Notes: a model not told the origin generated them from the sequence alone. DNA of 64,000 nt from Clostridiales bacterium oral taxon 876 str. F0540 (GCA_000466585.1 KE993490.1:100562-164561); one strand, 5' to 3'; numbered from the stretch's first letter, positions 7,823 through 17,007 are shown. A program made the numbers and translations.

Positions 7823-9667
7823 TTGCTTACAGAAATAAAAAGTGTACTAATAGGGAAACCGCTAAAAAACGAAGAACTGGCAGAAGAAAAGTTTAATGTG
7901 TTTTGGGGATTGCCCATCTTATCAAGTGATGCTATTTCGTCAGTAGCCTACGCAGGCGAAGAAATACTTTGGATTTTAATTCCTGCAATAGGCGTACTAG
8001 CTTATAAGCAGATGTTTTTTATAGCTCTATCAATAGTTGCGCTGCTTTCTATATTGGTATTCTCCTATAGGCAAACTATAGATTCATATCCTAACGGAGG
8101 AGGTTCTTATATAGTTGCGAAGGATAATTTAGGTGATAATTTTGGATTAACAGCCGGTGCCGCACTTTTGATAGACTACATTCTTACTGTAGCTGTAAGT
8201 ATATGCGCCGGAACAGCAGCTATAACTTCTGCGCTTCCAGCCCTGCTGCCCTACACTGTAATAATAAGTGTTGCTATAGTATTGTTAATGACTATCGGAA
8301 ACCTTAGAGGAATAAGAGAGTCCTCGCATATTTTTGGCGTGCCCACATATTTATTTATAATCTCTATGATAACAATGATTATTTATGGCTTAGTCAAAGT
8401 TTATATTTTTGGTATTGTTCCTGCTCAAACAGTTCAAATAAATCAAGCAACAGGAAATATAACTATACTCTTATTATTAAAGGCATTTTCAAGAGGTTGT
8501 ACAGCATTAACAGGGGTAGAAGCTGTAAGTAATGGAATTCCAAATTTCAGAGAGCCTTCTCAGAAAAATGCTAAAAGAACGCTATTCTTATTAGCAGCTA
8601 CAGTTTTATTTATTTTCGGAGGAACTTCTTTACTTGCAACTGTATATCACGCTGTTCCCCAAAAGGAAATTACCGTGCTTTCACAAATAACAGAGCAGGT
8701 ATTTGGAAAAACCTTTATGTATTATGTAGTGCAAATTACTACCATGTTAATTCTAACTATGGCAGCAAATACAGCCTTCAGTGATTTACCGCTGCTTTTG
8801 TCCATAATATCAAAAGACAGGTATATGCCGAGACAGTTTACAAAAAGAGGTTCAAGACTTTCTTTTGCTAATGGTATAATTTTGCTGGGGCTTTTGGCAT
8901 CTTTGCTTATTGTAATATTCAGAGGTGAGACTCATTTATTACTTCCTTTATATGCTGTTGGTGTATTTATTTCCTTTACACTATCACAGACTGGAATGTT
9001 TATAAGGTGGATAAGATTAAAAAGCAAGGGCTGGAGACATAAAGCTCTTATTAATGGTTTGGGTGCATTGGTTACCTTTGTAACAGTTATAAATATAGGC
9101 ATTACAAGATTCGTAGACGGTGCATGGATTATTGTTTTATTGATTCCAACCTTTGTAATATTAATGAAACTTGTTAAACATCATTATGATAATATTGCAC
9201 ATGAACTTACATTGAGCACAACTGAAATAGAGAAGGAAGTTAGGGCGGTTGAAGTTAAGGATTTCGTTATAGTTCCTATAGATTCACTTAATAAATCTTC
9301 CTTTAAAGCGCTTAATTATGCAAGACACTTATGCGATGAAAAAAGAATTGTTGCACTACATGTGAGCACTAATTTAGAAGAGGCTAAAAAGCTGCAGCTA
9401 AAGTGGAAAGAGTGTGGGATATCAATAAAATTGGTAGTAAAATATTCGCCGTACCGAGATATAGTAAATACATTAGTCAAGTATGTTGAGTCACAGGAGC
9501 ATGAAAGCAAGCCGGGTGACATCATAACTGTTGTAATATCCAAGTTTTTAGTAAGACACTGGTGGGAAAACATATTCCATAACCAGACAAGCACAATTTT
9601 AAGACATCAGCTTTTAAAAGACAGGCATATAGCTGTTGTAACAGTTCCTTATGTTTTAGATAAATAA
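7823..9667 (+). CDS. kimA: KimA-type high-affinity potassium permease
   Basis: APC-superfamily membrane transporter of 614 residues, KUP-like, closely resembling Bacillus KimA (YdaO) as I recall that sequence: LIGKPLK at the start, SSDAISSVAYAGEE, SYRQTI.SYPNGGGSYIVAKDNLG, ALTGVEAVSNGIP and LYAVGVFISFTLSQTGM. About twelve hydrophobic segments fill residues 30-455, followed by a cytosolic domain of about 150 residues. The family imports potassium and is inhibited by c-di-AMP binding to the cytosolic part. The start is TTG with GGGGG nine bases upstream; no in-frame ATG occurs near. A hairpin in the leader suggests transcriptional attenuation and a strong terminator follows. Confidence 0.85.
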   Translation: MLTEIKSVLIGKPLKNEELAEEKFNVFWGLPILSSDAISSVAYAGEEILWILIPAIGVLAYKQMFFIALSIVALLSILVFSYRQTIDSYPNGGGSYIVAKDNLGDNFGLTAGAALLIDYILTVAVSICAGTAAITSALPALLPYTVIISVAIVLLMTIGNLRGIRESSHIFGVPTYLFIISMITMIIYGLVKVYIFGIVPAQTVQINQATGNITILLLLKAFSRGCTALTGVEAVSNGIPNFREPSQKNAKRTLFLLAATVLFIFGGTSLLATVYHAVPQKEITVLSQITEQVFGKTFMYYVVQITTMLILTMAANTAFSDLPLLLSIISKDRYMPRQFTKRGSRLSFANGIILLGLLASLLIVIFRGETHLLLPLYAVGVFISFTLSQTGMFIRWIRLKSKGWRHKALINGLGALVTFVTVINIGITRFVDGAWIIVLLIPTFVILMKLVKHHYDNIAHELTLSTTEIEKEVRAVEVKDFVIVPIDSLNKSSFKALNYARHLCDEKRIVALHVSTNLEEAKKLQLKWKECGISIKLVVKYSPYRDIVNTLVKYVESQEHESKPGDIITVVISKFLVRHWWENIFHNQTSTILRHQLLKDRHIAVVTVPYVLDK

Positions 9668-9677
9668 ATGTAATAGG

Positions 9678-9709
9678 CTCCGATGGGTTTCTGCCCATCG
9701 GAGTTTTTT
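9678..9709 (+). terminator. Intrinsic terminator after kimA
   Basis: Perfect 10-bp GC-rich stem CTCCGATGGG/CCCATCGGAG with a 6-nt loop followed by six Ts. Confidence 0.95.
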
Positions 9710-9841
9710 CATAAATAATGTAATAAAGTATCCAATATTTAAGGGCTTTTGTGGTATGATTAAAGGGTTAGAACTCATACATTATATATATTTAATTTGT
9801 AGTATAATAGATATTATTTACTAAGGAAAGGTTGGATAGAA

Positions 9842-11548
9842 GTGAAACTATCAAAAGCACTAATGACAACGCTTAGAGAAGTTCCGGCGGAAGCTGAGAT
9901 ACAAAGCCATAAGCTTATGCTAAGAGCCGGACTTATGAGGAAGATGGCCTCAGGGATATATAATTATATGCCTATGGGCTTAAAGGTTTTGAAAAATATT
10001 GAAGAGATTGTAAGAGAAGAAATGGACAATACGGGAGCTCAGGAATTTTTAGCTTCGGCTCTTCTTCCTTCAGAGCTTTGGAAGGAATCAGGAAGATGGG
10101 ATACTATGGGGCCTGAGATGTTCAGACTTAAGGATAGAAACGAAAGAGAATTTTGCTTAGGACCAACACATGAAGAAGTTTTTACTGATATAGCAAGAAA
10201 TGAGATAAAGTCTTATAAACAGCTTCCTTTAAATCTATATCAAATACAAACCAAGTATAGAGATGAAAGAAGACCACGTTTTGGTGTTATGCGTTCAAGA
10301 GAATTTTTAATGAAGGATGCCTACAGCTTTGATAAGGATAACGAAGGCCTTGATATTTCCTTTAATAAAATGTATGAAGCTTATCATAAGATTTTTAAAC
10401 GCTGCGGCTTAGAGGCAAATTGTGTTGAAGCTGATTCAGGGGCAATGGGAGGCTCAGGCTCAGCTGAGTTTATGATTAAATCTGAAATAGGTGAGGATGA
10501 AATAGCTTTTTGTACCTCCTGCGACTATGCAGCAAATATGGAAAAAGCACCAGGAACTCCTGAAATACTTGAAAAGGAAGAGTTAAAGCCTCTTACTAAG
10601 GTTGAAACTCCTGAGGCAAAAACTATTGAGGATTTGGTTGCCTTTTTTAATACGAACTCTAAGAGATTTGCTAAAACACTTATTTTTAAAGCGGATGAAA
10701 AGCTTGTTGCCGTAATGGTAAGAGGGGACAGAGAGGTTAATGAAATAAAAGTTATCAATGCCCTAGGGGGGATTGTAGATTTTAGAATGGCAGATGCTGA
10801 AGAAGTGTTTAAGGCTACCTCCGCAGCGGTAGGTTTTGCAGGGCCAATAGGAATAAATGTGAATTGTATTCTTGTAGATAGAGAAGTAGCTGAATTATAT
10901 AATATGATAGTTGGAGCTAACGATACAGGCTACCATTATATAAACGTAAACTACGGCAGGGATTTTGAAGGACTGCTTGGTGACTTCAGAAAAGCAGTTG
11001 AAGGGGATATATGTCCTAAATGCGGCAAACCTCTTACTATTGCAAGAGGCATAGAGGTTGGACATATTTTTAAGCTGGGGACTAAGTATTCAAAGTCTAT
11101 GGGAGCAAACTTTATAGATGAAAATGGAGAAACGAAGCCTCTTATAATGGGATGCTATGGTATAGGACTAAATAGAACTATGGCTGCAATAATTGAACAG
11201 AACAATGATGAAAACGGGATAATATGGCCATTGTCAGTTGCGCCTTATAAAGCTATTATAATACCTGTGGTAACAAAGGATGCTGAGCAGATGAGAATAG
11301 CTGAGGAGCTTTATAGCAGTCTTAAAAAACTTGGTATAGATGTACTTATGGATGACAGAGACGAAAGGGCAGGCGTTAAATTCAAAGATGCGGATTTAAT
11401 CGGAATTCCTATGAGAATTACTGTAGGAAAGAAGATAAATGAAGGCGTTGTAGAATTTAAGCTGAGAAACTCAAATAATATTGAGCTTGTTTCTATAGAC
11501 CAGGTTGTTGAAAGAGTGATAAAGGAATTAGATAAAATTAAGCATTAA
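9842..11548 (+). CDS. proS: Prolyl-tRNA synthetase, bacterial type with editing domain
   Basis: Charges tRNA-Pro in the cytoplasm. The 568-residue length matches bacterial ProRS with an inserted editing domain. Class II motifs are visible: motif 1 region (LRVL-type KNIEEIVREEMDNTGAQEF), GPTHEE with TDIARNEIKSYKQLPLNLYQIQ, motif 2 YRDERRPRFGVMR.REFLMKDAYSFD, the editing insertion about residues 225-390, motif 3 GCYGIGLNRTMAA, and the anticodon-binding domain from about 470. The start is GTG with AAGGAAAGG about 11 nt upstream; the N-terminus MKLSKALMTTLREVPAEAEI fits the family start. The leader after the kimA terminator is only about 130 nt and shows no T-box. Confidence 0.97.
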   Translation: MKLSKALMTTLREVPAEAEIQSHKLMLRAGLMRKMASGIYNYMPMGLKVLKNIEEIVREEMDNTGAQEFLASALLPSELWKESGRWDTMGPEMFRLKDRNEREFCLGPTHEEVFTDIARNEIKSYKQLPLNLYQIQTKYRDERRPRFGVMRSREFLMKDAYSFDKDNEGLDISFNKMYEAYHKIFKRCGLEANCVEADSGAMGGSGSAEFMIKSEIGEDEIAFCTSCDYAANMEKAPGTPEILEKEELKPLTKVETPEAKTIEDLVAFFNTNSKRFAKTLIFKADEKLVAVMVRGDREVNEIKVINALGGIVDFRMADAEEVFKATSAAVGFAGPIGINVNCILVDREVAELYNMIVGANDTGYHYINVNYGRDFEGLLGDFRKAVEGDICPKCGKPLTIARGIEVGHIFKLGTKYSKSMGANFIDENGETKPLIMGCYGIGLNRTMAAIIEQNNDENGIIWPLSVAPYKAIIIPVVTKDAEQMRIAEELYSSLKKLGIDVLMDDRDERAGVKFKDADLIGIPMRITVGKKINEGVVEFKLRNSNNIELVSIDQVVERVIKELDKIKH

Positions 11549-11564
11549 AATAAGTTTCACTTAA

Positions 11565-11600
11565 TAAAAAACTCTTATGCTCAGACAGCATAAGAGTTTT
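11565..11600. terminator. Bidirectional terminator, proS / M56 fusion gene
   Basis: An 11-bp stem ACTCTTATGCT/AGCATAAGAGT with a 5-nt loop has A-run and T-run flanks on both sides, and separates the convergent proS and M56 genes. Confidence 0.9.
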
Positions 11601-11623
11601 TAAGTTTTAGTACATTACCTATA

Positions 11624-13423
11624 CTAAGGAAGTACTACAAAGGTAGATGGAACTTTTCTTTCTCCATCAGTATTACATGGATGATTGATTACGCTGCCGT
11701 TATAATACATAGTTGATGAGCTGCCACCATCAAGAAGACAAGCATTATAAGCATCGTTTCGTAGAAGTATTTCTGAAACATCCTTAACCGATACGCCAGG
11801 AGAAGATTGATTTCTTCCATCAATAACAAGAAATATTACTGTGCCGTCACTTTTTTGACCTATGGCTGTTCTAGGATTAATGCCTAAATTAATACTTGAA
11901 GAATCGGTTAGTTTTCCGTTTTTAATCAAAGCCGGTCCGCTGACAACAGCATCTCTAATTTCCAAGTCTTTCAATTCATTTAAAGAGTAATCTCCAACTA
12001 CTAAAAGACCATTTTTCGTAAGTCCTGCTGTAGGGAATTTTGCTGAGGTATCCTTTGAATCAATGTTGATCACATTTCCATTTTTCATGATGAAGCCATA
12101 AGGACCCTGGTTAATTTTAAAACCTCCCGCATTTATAGCTGCCGATGCATTCTCTTCTTTAGCAATCTGGCTTGTTGTTTTATCAGTCTTTGAATCTTTT
12201 AAGCTGTAAGCTACTGAAATTTTATTAGGATTTGAAATAGTCATCAGCTTTCCATTAAAGTTTTTCCCCTTAATGTCCTTTACATCAATTGAATTACTGC
12301 TCAAGGTTGTTGTAAGAGTCTTTACATTTTCCTTTATAGAATTGTCTGCATGTGCAGTATTGGTTTTTGCATTAGTAAATAGAGTAAAGCTTAATAATGA
12401 TATTATGACTAACCCAGCTGCAGAAAATTTAAATGACTTTTTATTGAACTGTGATATCATAACTATTCTCCTCTTTATATTAGATTTGTCTGATAATAGT
12501 CCCGCTGTTCGTAAAAGACGCTTTTGAGCTGAGGATATTTTAAGCATATGTAAAATCGTATATCCATACTCTAGCTGCTCTTCTTTGCTCATGTACTCCA
12601 TTGCATCATAGTCACAACAAAGCTCGCAATCTTCCTGCATTTTATAAAAGCCATACCAGATAACAGGATTGAACCAATATATCATCTTTAAAAATAAGAT
12701 TATATATTTTACGGCATTATCTTTTCTTTTATAATGAGACAGCTCATGCAGAAAAATATGTTTTAACTCATTATCGTTTATCTTGTCTAGTATATCCTTA
12801 GGAAGAAGTAAAACAGGTTTATTTATGCCTAAAATTGAGGGCGAAGTTACATAGCTTTCTAAGAAAACCGGAATATCCTTTTGTATATTCATTAAAAGTG
12901 TACATTGCTCAAGAGTTTCTCGAATATCAGCGATTTCTGAAGGCTTACTCTTTTTAGTTTTTAATGAAAGCCTTAGATTAATATAGCAGGTATATATAGT
13001 AAAGGTTATTACACCTAAAAGCCAAATACCCATAAAATAAAGCTTTAAGTTCATTTTTGTAAAAGAGCTGCTTGAAGAATTATTTTGCATATCTAAAAAA
13101 GAAGTAGTATTAGCTATATAATCATCCTTAAGACTTAAATCTGAAATATTATTATTTGTTGGAAGCTTCTCATTTAATGCTTTACTTTCAGTGTGATGCA
13201 TATTAAAAGCAGAAGGAGTTACAGTGTTAAATATACTTATAGAGCTTTGCGGTGCATAAGGAATAAGCAATCTTATCACTAGTACAAACCATATATAATA
13301 GTGCCACTTTACACTTTGTTTGTCTCTCATAAGCTTTTTAATAAGAATGATGGCCGCTATTAGAATAATTGCTCCGGCAGAGGAGAATACTATCCAATCA
13401 AAAACAGCTGTTAATTTCCCCAT
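11624..13423 (-). CDS. BlaR1-like M56 metallopeptidase fused to a phosphodiester glycosidase (NAGPA) domain
   Basis: Membrane zinc peptidase of about 599 residues. The N-terminal half has membrane segments near residues 8-30, 38-58 and 115-137, a cytosolic gluzincin domain with the zinc motif LHELSH and a downstream glutamate in QEDCELCCDYDAM, then a membrane segment near 325-345. From about residue 375 the exterior part is an NAGPA-type phosphodiester glycosidase domain: AAINAGGF, NPRTAIGQ, LVIDGR and CLLDGGSSSTMYYNG. In BlaR1 the exterior part is a penicillin-binding sensor; here it is replaced. The ATG at 13423 follows GGGG by 8 nt and lies four bases after the blaI stop. The pair is probably an autoregulated envelope sensor module; the signal is unknown. 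Confidence 0.85.
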   Translation of the reverse strand: MGKLTAVFDWIVFSSAGAIILIAAIILIKKLMRDKQSVKWHYYIWFVLVIRLLIPYAPQSSISIFNTVTPSAFNMHHTESKALNEKLPTNNNISDLSLKDDYIANTTSFLDMQNNSSSSSFTKMNLKLYFMGIWLLGVITFTIYTCYINLRLSLKTKKSKPSEIADIRETLEQCTLLMNIQKDIPVFLESYVTSPSILGINKPVLLLPKDILDKINDNELKHIFLHELSHYKRKDNAVKYIILFLKMIYWFNPVIWYGFYKMQEDCELCCDYDAMEYMSKEEQLEYGYTILHMLKISSAQKRLLRTAGLLSDKSNIKRRIVMISQFNKKSFKFSAAGLVIISLLSFTLFTNAKTNTAHADNSIKENVKTLTTTLSSNSIDVKDIKGKNFNGKLMTISNPNKISVAYSLKDSKTDKTTSQIAKEENASAAINAGGFKINQGPYGFIMKNGNVINIDSKDTSAKFPTAGLTKNGLLVVGDYSLNELKDLEIRDAVVSGPALIKNGKLTDSSSINLGINPRTAIGQKSDGTVIFLVIDGRNQSSPGVSVKDVSEILLRNDAYNACLLDGGSSSTMYYNGSVINHPCNTDGERKVPSTFVVLP

Positions 13424-13427
13424 TGCT

Positions 13428-13808
13428 TCAACCCCTATCTTTGCTCTTATCAAGAATTTTTTTAAGCTCTTCTATGTCTTCCTCTGTTAGATCCTGTTCT
13501 TCAACCAAGTTTGACAGCATAAGGTTTAATGAACCGTTATATACTTTTTTTATAAAAGAGGAATATTCTTTTTTAGAGCAATCCTTTCTGGATACTAAAG
13601 GATAGCAGATATAAGGAGAAGAGCCTTCTTTTATTCCTATAGCATTTTTATTTACTAGCCTGCTTATTAAGGTATAGATAGTTGTGGGACTCCATTTTGT
13701 AACTGGTTTAAGTATTTCAACAATCTCACTTGAAGTCAAAGGGGATTTATCCCATAATACCTTCATAACTTCCCATTCAGAATCAGAAATCTTAGGCATA
13801 TCCTTCAT
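13428..13808 (-). CDS. BlaI/MecI-family transcriptional repressor
   Basis: Winged-helix dimeric repressor, 126 residues. The N-terminal DNA-binding domain starts KISDSEWEVMKVLW and has the recognition region WSPTTIYTLISRLVNKNAI; the C-terminal helices (YSSFIKKVYNGSLNLMLSNLVEE) dimerise. In the family the partner M56 peptidase triggers loss of repression. The ATG at 13808 sits behind AGGAGGTG at 7 nt; an in-frame extension to 13874 would overlap its own promoter and is rejected. Two TACA-N2-TGTA-like operators cover the promoter and leader, indicating autoregulation of the blaI-M56 operon. Confidence 0.9.
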   Translation of the reverse strand: MKDMPKISDSEWEVMKVLWDKSPLTSSEIVEILKPVTKWSPTTIYTLISRLVNKNAIGIKEGSSPYICYPLVSRKDCSKKEYSSFIKKVYNGSLNLMLSNLVEEQDLTEEDIEELKKILDKSKDRG

Positions 13809-13822
13809 TAATTTCACCTCCT

Positions 13823-13834
13823 CTACAATTGTAG
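13823..13834. promoter_or_regulatory. BlaI-type operator (proximal)
   Basis: Perfect palindrome CTACAATTGTAG, matching the TACA-N2-TGTA operator known for BlaI/MecI repressors. It lies between the inferred transcription start and the ribosome-binding site of the minus-strand blaI gene. Confidence 0.8.
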
Positions 13835-13845
13835 AATGTAATTTT

Positions 13846-13874
13846 ATTCTACGATTGTAGAGGAGAGCTGTCAA
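13846..13874 (-). promoter_or_regulatory. SigA promoter of the blaI-M56 operon
   Basis: On the minus strand TTGACA, 17-bp spacer, TAGAAT. The upstream BlaI-type operator lies across the spacer and -10, the second just downstream. Confidence 0.8.
13849..13860. promoter_or_regulatory. BlaI-type operator (distal, one mismatch)
   Basis: CTACGATTGTAG differs from a perfect palindrome by one base. Its centre is 26 bp from the proximal operator and it overlaps the -10 box of the promoter at 13846-13874. Confidence 0.75.
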
Positions 13875-13900
13875 TAGTTTATTTCAAAAAATTTTGACAA

Positions 13901-13928
13901 AATAAAAAAGAGTGCATTTGCACTCTTT
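13901..13928 (-). terminator. Intrinsic terminator after the MCP gene
   Basis: Stem AAAGAGTGC/GCACTCTTT with a 4-nt loop; on the minus strand it runs into a T-rich tract eight bases past the chemoreceptor stop. Confidence 0.85.
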
Positions 13929-13935
13929 AAACTAG

Positions 13936-15639
13936 CTATTTTAGTTTAAACCTATTAACCTGCTCCAGCATATCTTTAGTCATGTTGCTTAAGCTTAAAG
14001 CAGTATTGGCAACTTCATCTGAGGAACTTTCCATCTCTTCTGAGGAGGCAGCTACCTCTTCTGAGGTTGCAGCTACTTCTTCTGCTATAGAACTTGTTCC
14101 TTCCAGTTTTGTTAAGATATTATCCTTTTCATTATTAAGCTTTATTGATGCTGTGTTAACTTCCTCAATTTTTGGAAGAATAGCATTTATTGAAACAATT
14201 ATTTCCCTAAAGGAAGAAACCGAATCATTTACTGTACTCATCTGGTTTTCAAGTTCTGAACTCATTGAATCAGCATTATCTATCATAACTTCGGTGTTTT
14301 TAGATATTCCGGTAATCAGCTTGTTAATGCTATCAGAGGAGTCCTTGCTTTGCTCAGCAAGTTTTCTTATTTCTTCAGCAACCACGGCAAAACCTCTGCC
14401 TGCTTCTCCGGCACGAGCTGCCTCAATAGAAGCGTTTAATGCAAGCAGATTTGTCTGGTCTGCTATGCTGTTTATAACGTTAGTAATTTCATTGATATTG
14501 TTGATATTTTTGCCTAAGCCAGAAAATAAAGTTATAAAGTCTTCGAAGGATTGGCTTATCTTTGTTAGAGAATTAATTAATAATTGAAGCTTATCATTAC
14601 TGCTTTCAGCTTTAACATTAATATCTCTCGAACTCACATCTACATCTTGAACTGCTTGTACTATATTTTCGAGTTCATTGCCAAATTTATTAAGAGTATT
14701 TACTATTTCTGATAGGTCTTCTGCCTGTGTACTTGAGGCCCTTGCTGCTTCTTGAATAGCAGAGGATACATTTCTTGCAGCAGAACTCATTTCTTCAGAA
14801 ATAGCGCTAAGGTTTTCTGATTGATTATCTATAAGAGCAGATTTATCCTTAATACCTTTTACCATATCTGAAAAATTTTCAACCGTTTGCGCAAGCGCTT
14901 TTCTCATCATGGAAAATTCACTTTTGCCCTCGTAGCTGATTTCTAAAGAAAGATCTCCAGATGCAACGGTATCTAACTCTGAAATCATCTCCTTAGAGGA
15001 GCTTTTGATTACTATTGTAACGAAATAAGCTAGTACAGCAAATATAAGTATGGATGATCCTATTATTATTAATATCATATTATAACTTGAAGAATATATT
15101 GCATTGCTTTGGGATATAGTTTTATCAGCTTGACTTTCATTATAGTCCCTAAGATTTTTCATTATTTCCTCTGTTTTTGAACCTAAATCTGAAAGCTTAG
15201 TTAATTCGTCAGAGGATAATTTTTCACCTTTTGCAAGCTTAGGAGATACATCCTTCCAAAGATTCAAATAGTTTTGCTTGTACTGATCAAAATTTTTTAA
15301 ACCTTCAATTTCTGTTGAATCCATTCTTGTGGCCTTGTACTCGTTTTCAAAGGTCTCGACTTTTTCTACAAAACCTTGAATGTTTTTATCAGTATCGCTG
15401 CTGTAATTTCCGCTGTTAGCTTTATTAACTTCTATTCTTATATTTAGAAAGTTTGCTCTTATGGAACCAACTCTGCTTATGGGTATAAGATTATTTTTGT
15501 AAATGTTAGTCATATTATCATTTATGACCTTCATTTTTGATACGCCCATAAAACCAATCCAAATCATAAAAATTCCAGCGCAGATACTCATGAGTATAAA
15601 GCTTGTTGAGATTTTGATACTTTTTTGTTTTTTAACCAT
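13936..15639 (-). CDS. Methyl-accepting chemotaxis protein (4HB_MCP type)
   Basis: Membrane chemoreceptor of 567 residues. Membrane segment about 10-32, four-helix ligand domain about 35-185, second membrane segment about 187-210, short HAMP-like linker, then the cytoplasmic signalling coiled coil with the hairpin tip NQTNLLALNASIEAARAGEAGRGF broken here as NQTNLLALNASIE and AARAGEAGRGFAVVAEE, the CheA/CheW contact. Methylation-region glutamate pairs are visible near the C-terminus (EEVAATSEEVAASSEEMES). The chosen ATG at 15639 has AAGGGG nine bases upstream; ATG three codons earlier directly abuts that site. It is transcribed alone, divergent from the bacteriohemerythrin gene. Confidence 0.92.
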   Translation of the reverse strand: MVKKQKSIKISTSFILMSICAGIFMIWIGFMGVSKMKVINDNMTNIYKNNLIPISRVGSIRANFLNIRIEVNKANSGNYSSDTDKNIQGFVEKVETFENEYKATRMDSTEIEGLKNFDQYKQNYLNLWKDVSPKLAKGEKLSSDELTKLSDLGSKTEEIMKNLRDYNESQADKTISQSNAIYSSSYNMILIIIGSSILIFAVLAYFVTIVIKSSSKEMISELDTVASGDLSLEISYEGKSEFSMMRKALAQTVENFSDMVKGIKDKSALIDNQSENLSAISEEMSSAARNVSSAIQEAARASSTQAEDLSEIVNTLNKFGNELENIVQAVQDVDVSSRDINVKAESSNDKLQLLINSLTKISQSFEDFITLFSGLGKNINNINEITNVINSIADQTNLLALNASIEAARAGEAGRGFAVVAEEIRKLAEQSKDSSDSINKLITGISKNTEVMIDNADSMSSELENQMSTVNDSVSSFREIIVSINAILPKIEEVNTASIKLNNEKDNILTKLEGTSSIAEEVAATSEEVAASSEEMESSSDEVANTALSLSNMTKDMLEQVNRFKLK

Positions 15640-15960
15640 TGTTGCCATCCCCTTCAGTTTTTTTGTAATATAGCAAAGCTGGTATAAGATGACTTTTACT
15701 ATCTTTACCAGCATAGCTTTTAAATATTAATTTAATAATAGGACGGTTTAAAAATTAACATATTTATAAGATTATATCGAATATTAGTACAACTTGTCAA
15801 CAATTAAAAAAATATGTATAATTATGATATATTTTATCAATATTTGTTATGTTATGTAAAATGAGTATATCGATATTTATTTAGCATTCATATTGATACT
15901 GGTAAATAGAGTTGATATATTATATATGTTATATTTATAACAAATTTACAATGATATTAA
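15640..15960. other. Non-coding divergent region between MCP and bacteriohemerythrin
   Basis: Very AT-rich, with no convincing gene or RNA structure. It must hold both divergent promoters, but I could not pick boxes confidently; a motility-sigma promoter was considered and not supported. Confidence 0.4.
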
Positions 15961-15975
15961 ATGGGGGATGTTTTA

Positions 15976-16365
15976 GTGTTAAGATGGAATGAAAAGTATA
16001 CTTTAGGTATTGAAATGATTGATGAACAGCATAAAAAGCTGTTTGAGATTGCTGAAAGAGCGTACGATTTGCTCACTAATGACTTTAGAACAGATAAGTA
16101 TGACGAAATTGTAAATATACTAAGCGAATTAAAAGACTACACTGTATTTCACTTTAATTCTGAAGAAGAGTATATGAAAAGTATAGGATATAAGAAATTT
16201 TTATCTCACAAGGTTTATCATGAAGATTTTATAAATGCTATAAATAATACTGACCTAAGCAAAATAGATTCAAATCAGGACGAGTATATAATGGAAATAC
16301 TTAATTTCATTGCTAAATGGATAGATGAACATATATTAGAGCAGGACAAGCAAATAGTTTCCTAA
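15976..16365 (+). CDS. Bacteriohemerythrin
   Basis: Small non-heme di-iron oxygen-binding protein, about 129 residues. The iron-ligand pattern is complete: H in IDEQHKKLFEIA, H and E in TVFHFNSEEEYM, two H in SHKVYHEDF, and H..D in WIDEHILEQDK. In anaerobes these proteins sense or buffer oxygen. I prefer the GTG at 15976 because GGGGGAT lies 7 nt upstream and the product then starts LRWNEKYTLGIE, like the family; an ATG at 15961 would add five residues but sits upstream of that site. It is divergent from a chemoreceptor, so a role in aerotaxis is possible but not shown. A terminator follows. Confidence 0.9.
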   Translation: MLRWNEKYTLGIEMIDEQHKKLFEIAERAYDLLTNDFRTDKYDEIVNILSELKDYTVFHFNSEEEYMKSIGYKKFLSHKVYHEDFINAINNTDLSKIDSNQDEYIMEILNFIAKWIDEHILEQDKQIVS

Positions 16366-16380
16366 TAATACCTATAATCA

Positions 16381-16418
16381 ATGCACATATCTTACAAAAA
16401 AGATATGTGTATTTTTTA
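16381..16418 (+). terminator. Intrinsic terminator after bacteriohemerythrin
   Basis: Stem GCACATATCTT pairs with AAGATATGTGT across a short A-rich loop and is followed by ATTTTTT. Confidence 0.85.
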
Positions 16419-16510
16419 TATTTAAAATAATTAAAAAATTTGCACAAATCTGAATAAAAGTGTTATACTTATAAGAAAATATCATTTATAACCTATGGGG
16501 AGGGACATCG

Positions 16511-16846
16511 ATGGAAAGTTATGTTGGGAATTTAAATATGAATCTGTATAATAAAGGCTTAAAGCTTGCAGAGGAAAGAGGAAGTAATTCTCTTGAAGAC
16601 TTAGCAGGTATCTTCTCAGGAGGAAATATCACTAACATTGTCAAAAACGGAGTTGACGAAGTTTACGTTAAAAATTCAGCTTGTCTTGCAAGGAATTTTG
16701 CAAACGATTTACCCAAGGAAGAATTTAAATGCGGCTGTGATAATGCTTTAGCAGAGGGTTTTAATAATAGTCTTGGCTGTGAAGTTATCCAAACCATTGA
16801 AAGTGGCTGTAGTGTATGCATACATAGATTATATATAAAGAAATAG
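16511..16846 (+). CDS. Small cysteine-rich protein, possible V4R/ATC-hydrolase-like fold
   Basis: Protein of 111 residues with seven cysteines (SACLAR, KCGCDNA, LGCEV, SGCSVCIHRLY). The end of the protein, a Cys-x-Cys followed by an acidic residue, a Gly/Phe turn and a last Cys-x2-Cys before a strand, resembles the C-terminal part of V4R-type small-molecule-binding domains and of the L-2-amino-thiazoline-4-carboxylate hydrolase family. It is shorter than either. The start is supported by GGGGAGGG seven bases upstream. It stands alone between two terminators. Metal binding is possible from the cysteine spacing; function unknown. Confidence 0.6.
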   Translation: MESYVGNLNMNLYNKGLKLAEERGSNSLEDLAGIFSGGNITNIVKNGVDEVYVKNSACLARNFANDLPKEEFKCGCDNALAEGFNNSLGCEVIQTIESGCSVCIHRLYIKK

Positions 16847-16863
16847 TAAAGTAATAAGCTTTT

Positions 16864-16901
16864 AATTGCTAATTTGGTAAAAATCAGATTAGCAATTTTT
16901 A
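16864..16901 (+). terminator. Intrinsic terminator after the Cys-rich gene
   Basis: Stem AATTGCTAATTTG/CAGATTAGCAATT with an 8-nt loop, followed by Ts. Confidence 0.85.
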
Positions 16902-17007
16902 TATTTATCAAAACTATATTTGAAAGTTATGTTAATTAATATGTATAAATATTGATGATATTAATAGTAATATGGTATAACCTATATAATAAAAGGAGAG
17001 TGATTTA

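Noticed and set aside
9710..9841. T-box leader before proS
   Set aside because: Only about 130 nt remain after the kimA terminator and no T-box core or specifier stem is visible.
13982..14587. 201-codon plus-strand frame
   Set aside because: Antisense to the MCP signalling domain; low-complexity Ser/Ala product caused by the coiled-coil codons.
15715..15960. Motility-sigma (TAAA-N15-GCCGATAT) promoter
   Set aside because: An ATCGATAT box is present but no TAAA at the required distance on either strand.
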